This document shows positions 62,803 to 64,000 of a stretch of 64,000 nt of DNA, in pieces. Each line of letters opens with the position of its first letter. Positions within the stretch are counted from its first letter, which is position 1. The notes below the pieces were generated by a model. That model searched no databases, had not been told where the DNA came from, and saw nothing but the letters and a program-made list of their open reading frames with translations. The stretch is from contig CALMYJ010000011.1 of assembly GCA_937873715.1 (NCBI GenBank), forward strand, positions 1-64,000, written 5' to 3'. A program made the translations under genes and the position numbers. This DNA is from an uncultured Chitinophagaceae bacterium (GTDB lineage: Bacteria; Bacteroidota; Bacteroidia; Chitinophagales; Chitinophagaceae).

Positions 62803-63132
62803 ATGCCGTTTAACTATTATTTTTTTTTATCGCTTGCTTTTTTTTTTATCGGTATTATTGGCGTGTTTCCCCGCCGCAATGCCATTATTATTTTTATGTG
62901 CATCGAGTTAATGCTGAATGCGGTAAACCTCCTGCTGGTAGCTTTTTCAAAAATGCACAACCTGCAGTTAGGCCTCGATTTTCCTAATATTGGCAGCGAA
63001 GCACAGGTGTTTGTGTTCTTTATCATGGTGGTAGCCGCTGCAGAAGTAAGTGTAGGGTTAGCCATTATTGTAATGTTGTACCGCAATACCCATTCGGTAG
63101 ATGTAAATTTCTTAAACCGCTTAAAGAATTAA
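62803..63132 (+). CDS. nuoK: NADH-quinone oxidoreductase subunit K
   Basis: A 109-aa membrane subunit with three transmembrane helices, part of the proton path beside NuoJ. Conserved [31 protein letters not shown] and [17 protein letters not shown] carry the key membrane glutamates. ATG 62803 ([11 protein letters not shown]). It follows a 102-base spacer without a recognised element. Confidence 0.95.
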   Translation: MPFNYYFFLSLAFFFIGIIGVFPRRNAIIIFMCIELMLNAVNLLLVAFSKMHNLQLGLDFPNIGSEAQVFVFFIMVVAAAEVSVGLAIIVMLYRNTHSVDVNFLNRLKN

Positions 63133-63155
63133 TACCCTGCAAAGGGCATGTGCTT

Positions 63156-64000
63156 ATGAAGAATATTGTACAAATAGCCTGGCTGATACCTTTTTTACCA
63201 TTAGCCGGTTTTTTAATCAATGGGTTGCTGCGCAAGCGCCTCTCCAGGCCAGCTGTAAGTGTGGTGGGCAGTGGGGTTATACTGGCTTCTTTTATCATCA
63301 GCCTTGTTGTGTTTTTCCAGGTTAAAAGTGGTAATGCCCAACTGGTGCATTATTTTAATTTTATTGATACCGGTTCGCTCAAAATCGGTTTCGATTTTCA
63401 ACTCGACCAGCTATCGGCCCTGTTTCTTTTAATCATTACCGGTGTGGGTTTTTTAATTCATGTATACTCAGTTGCATATATGCATGAAGAAGAACCAAAA
63501 GATTTTGCCCGGTATTTTGCGTACCTCAACCTCTTTGTGTTTTCGATGCTGCTGCTGGTAATGGGTGGTAACTACGTTATTATGTTTATCGGTTGGGAAG
63601 GTGTGGGGCTTTGCTCTTATTTGCTTATCGGTTACTGGTTCAAAAACATCAATTATACGGCTGCCGCAAAAAAAGCCTTTATCATGAACCGTATAGGCGA
63701 TTTGGGCTTTTTATTAGCAGTATTCTGGCTGTTGCAAAAAGTGGGCAGTACAGATTATGCCACGGTATTTGCCAATATTAGTACTAAGCTTACGCCTGCA
63801 GATATTACCGGTATTACCATTTTACTTTTCATTGGAGCCACCGGCAAAAGTGCACAGATACCGCTATACACCTGGCTGCCCGATGCGATGGCCGGCCCCA
63901 CACCTGTAAGTGCTTTGATACATGCGGCTACTATGGTTACCGCCGGGGTGTATATGATTGCCCGTAGCAATGCCCTGTATTCGCTGGCGCACCTTACCCA
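63156..64000 (+). CDS. nuoL: NADH-quinone oxidoreductase subunit L, truncated by the window end
   Basis: The first 281 residues of the distal antiporter-like proton-pumping subunit. ATG 63156 (MKNIVQIAWLIPFLPLAGFL) begins 23 bases after nuoK. Conserved antiporter-family segments: QLDQLSALFLLIITGVGFLI, FIGWEGVGLCSYLLIGYWF, AFIMNRIGDLGFLL, and GATGKSAQIPLYTWLPDAMA with GPTPVSALIHAATMVTAGVY. The C-terminal half lies beyond 64000. Confidence 0.94.
   Translation, partial: MKNIVQIAWLIPFLPLAGFLINGLLRKRLSRPAVSVVGSGVILASFIISLVVFFQVKSGNAQLVHYFNFIDTGSLKIGFDFQLDQLSALFLLIITGVGFLIHVYSVAYMHEEEPKDFARYFAYLNLFVFSMLLLVMGGNYVIMFIGWEGVGLCSYLLIGYWFKNINYTAAAKKAFIMNRIGDLGFLLAVFWLLQKVGSTDYATVFANISTKLTPADITGITILLFIGATGKSAQIPLYTWLPDAMAGPTPVSALIHAATMVTAGVYMIARSNALYSLAHLT

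Noticed and set aside
1..64000. CRISPR arrays, tRNA, rRNA, integrases, toxin-antitoxin or restriction systems
   Set aside because: Spacers were read by eye; no regularly spaced repeats, cloverleaf or relevant genes were found. A covariance-model search could still reveal a missed tRNA.

Overview
The window is a gene-dense chromosomal segment of a Bacteroidota bacterium, most likely family Chitinophagaceae (inferred, not computed). The signs are a type IX secretion (T9SS) type B cargo protein next to a PorP/SprF-like protein, TonB-type energy coupling, many short Sec and lipoprotein signals, Bacteroidota promoters of the form TTG/TTTG-N17-22-TAnnTTTG, and a lack of clear Shine-Dalgarno sequences. 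There is no phage, CRISPR array, tRNA, rRNA operon or large insertion sequence. The only RNA gene I support is the small SRP RNA. The only mobile-looking genes or units are a GxxExxY cassette and several short palindromic repeats.

Layout. 1-5.7 kb: a truncated PKD protein, a lipoprotein, Nif3-like protein, a coiled-coil zinc-ribbon protein, recN, then an overlapping phosphoribosyltransferase and ECF-type membrane protein. 5.8-10.9 kb: a membrane protein, a secreted protein, ferritin, a HAD phosphatase, an RmlD-like reductase and an RDD membrane protein. 10.9-16.3 kb: a tightly coupled MoxR operon (SpoIIM, DUF4129, DUF4350 lipoprotein, MoxR ATPase, DUF58). 16.5-19.4 kb: SRP RNA, a structured leader and a transaldolase-type enzyme, then four small minus-strand genes.

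19.4-28.4 kb: a complete tryptophan operon, trpE-G-D-C-F-(GNAT)-B-(lipoprotein)-A, followed by a TlpA-like thioredoxin. It is preceded by a promoter, a 16-residue leader peptide with three consecutive Trp codons, and mutually exclusive RNA hairpins ending in a terminator. This is a textbook-form transcription attenuator and the strongest regulatory finding here.

28.4-44.4 kb: a MITE-like palindromic repeat, a START-domain protein, an MBL-fold hydrolase, a tandem-ABC ATPase, a P-type ATPase, a secreted protein, a transglutaminase-like protein, two amidohydrolase-family proteins, a lipoprotein and recG, whose start codon is problematic. 44.4-53.2 kb: a giant T9SS cargo protein and its PorP/SprF partner, then a TonB / small membrane protein / PstS-like / TPR cluster.

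53.3-64 kb: the respiratory complex I operon nuoA-B-C-D-E-F-G-H-I-J-K-L, cut by the window end inside nuoL. It is interrupted by an NTF2-like secreted protein between nuoE and nuoF and by the GxxExxY cassette, flanked by 26-bp inverted repeats, between nuoF and nuoG. Several spacers in the trp and nuo operons carry AT-rich inverted repeats or short tandem repeats, so these housekeeping operons have gathered accessory sequence without obvious loss of gene order.
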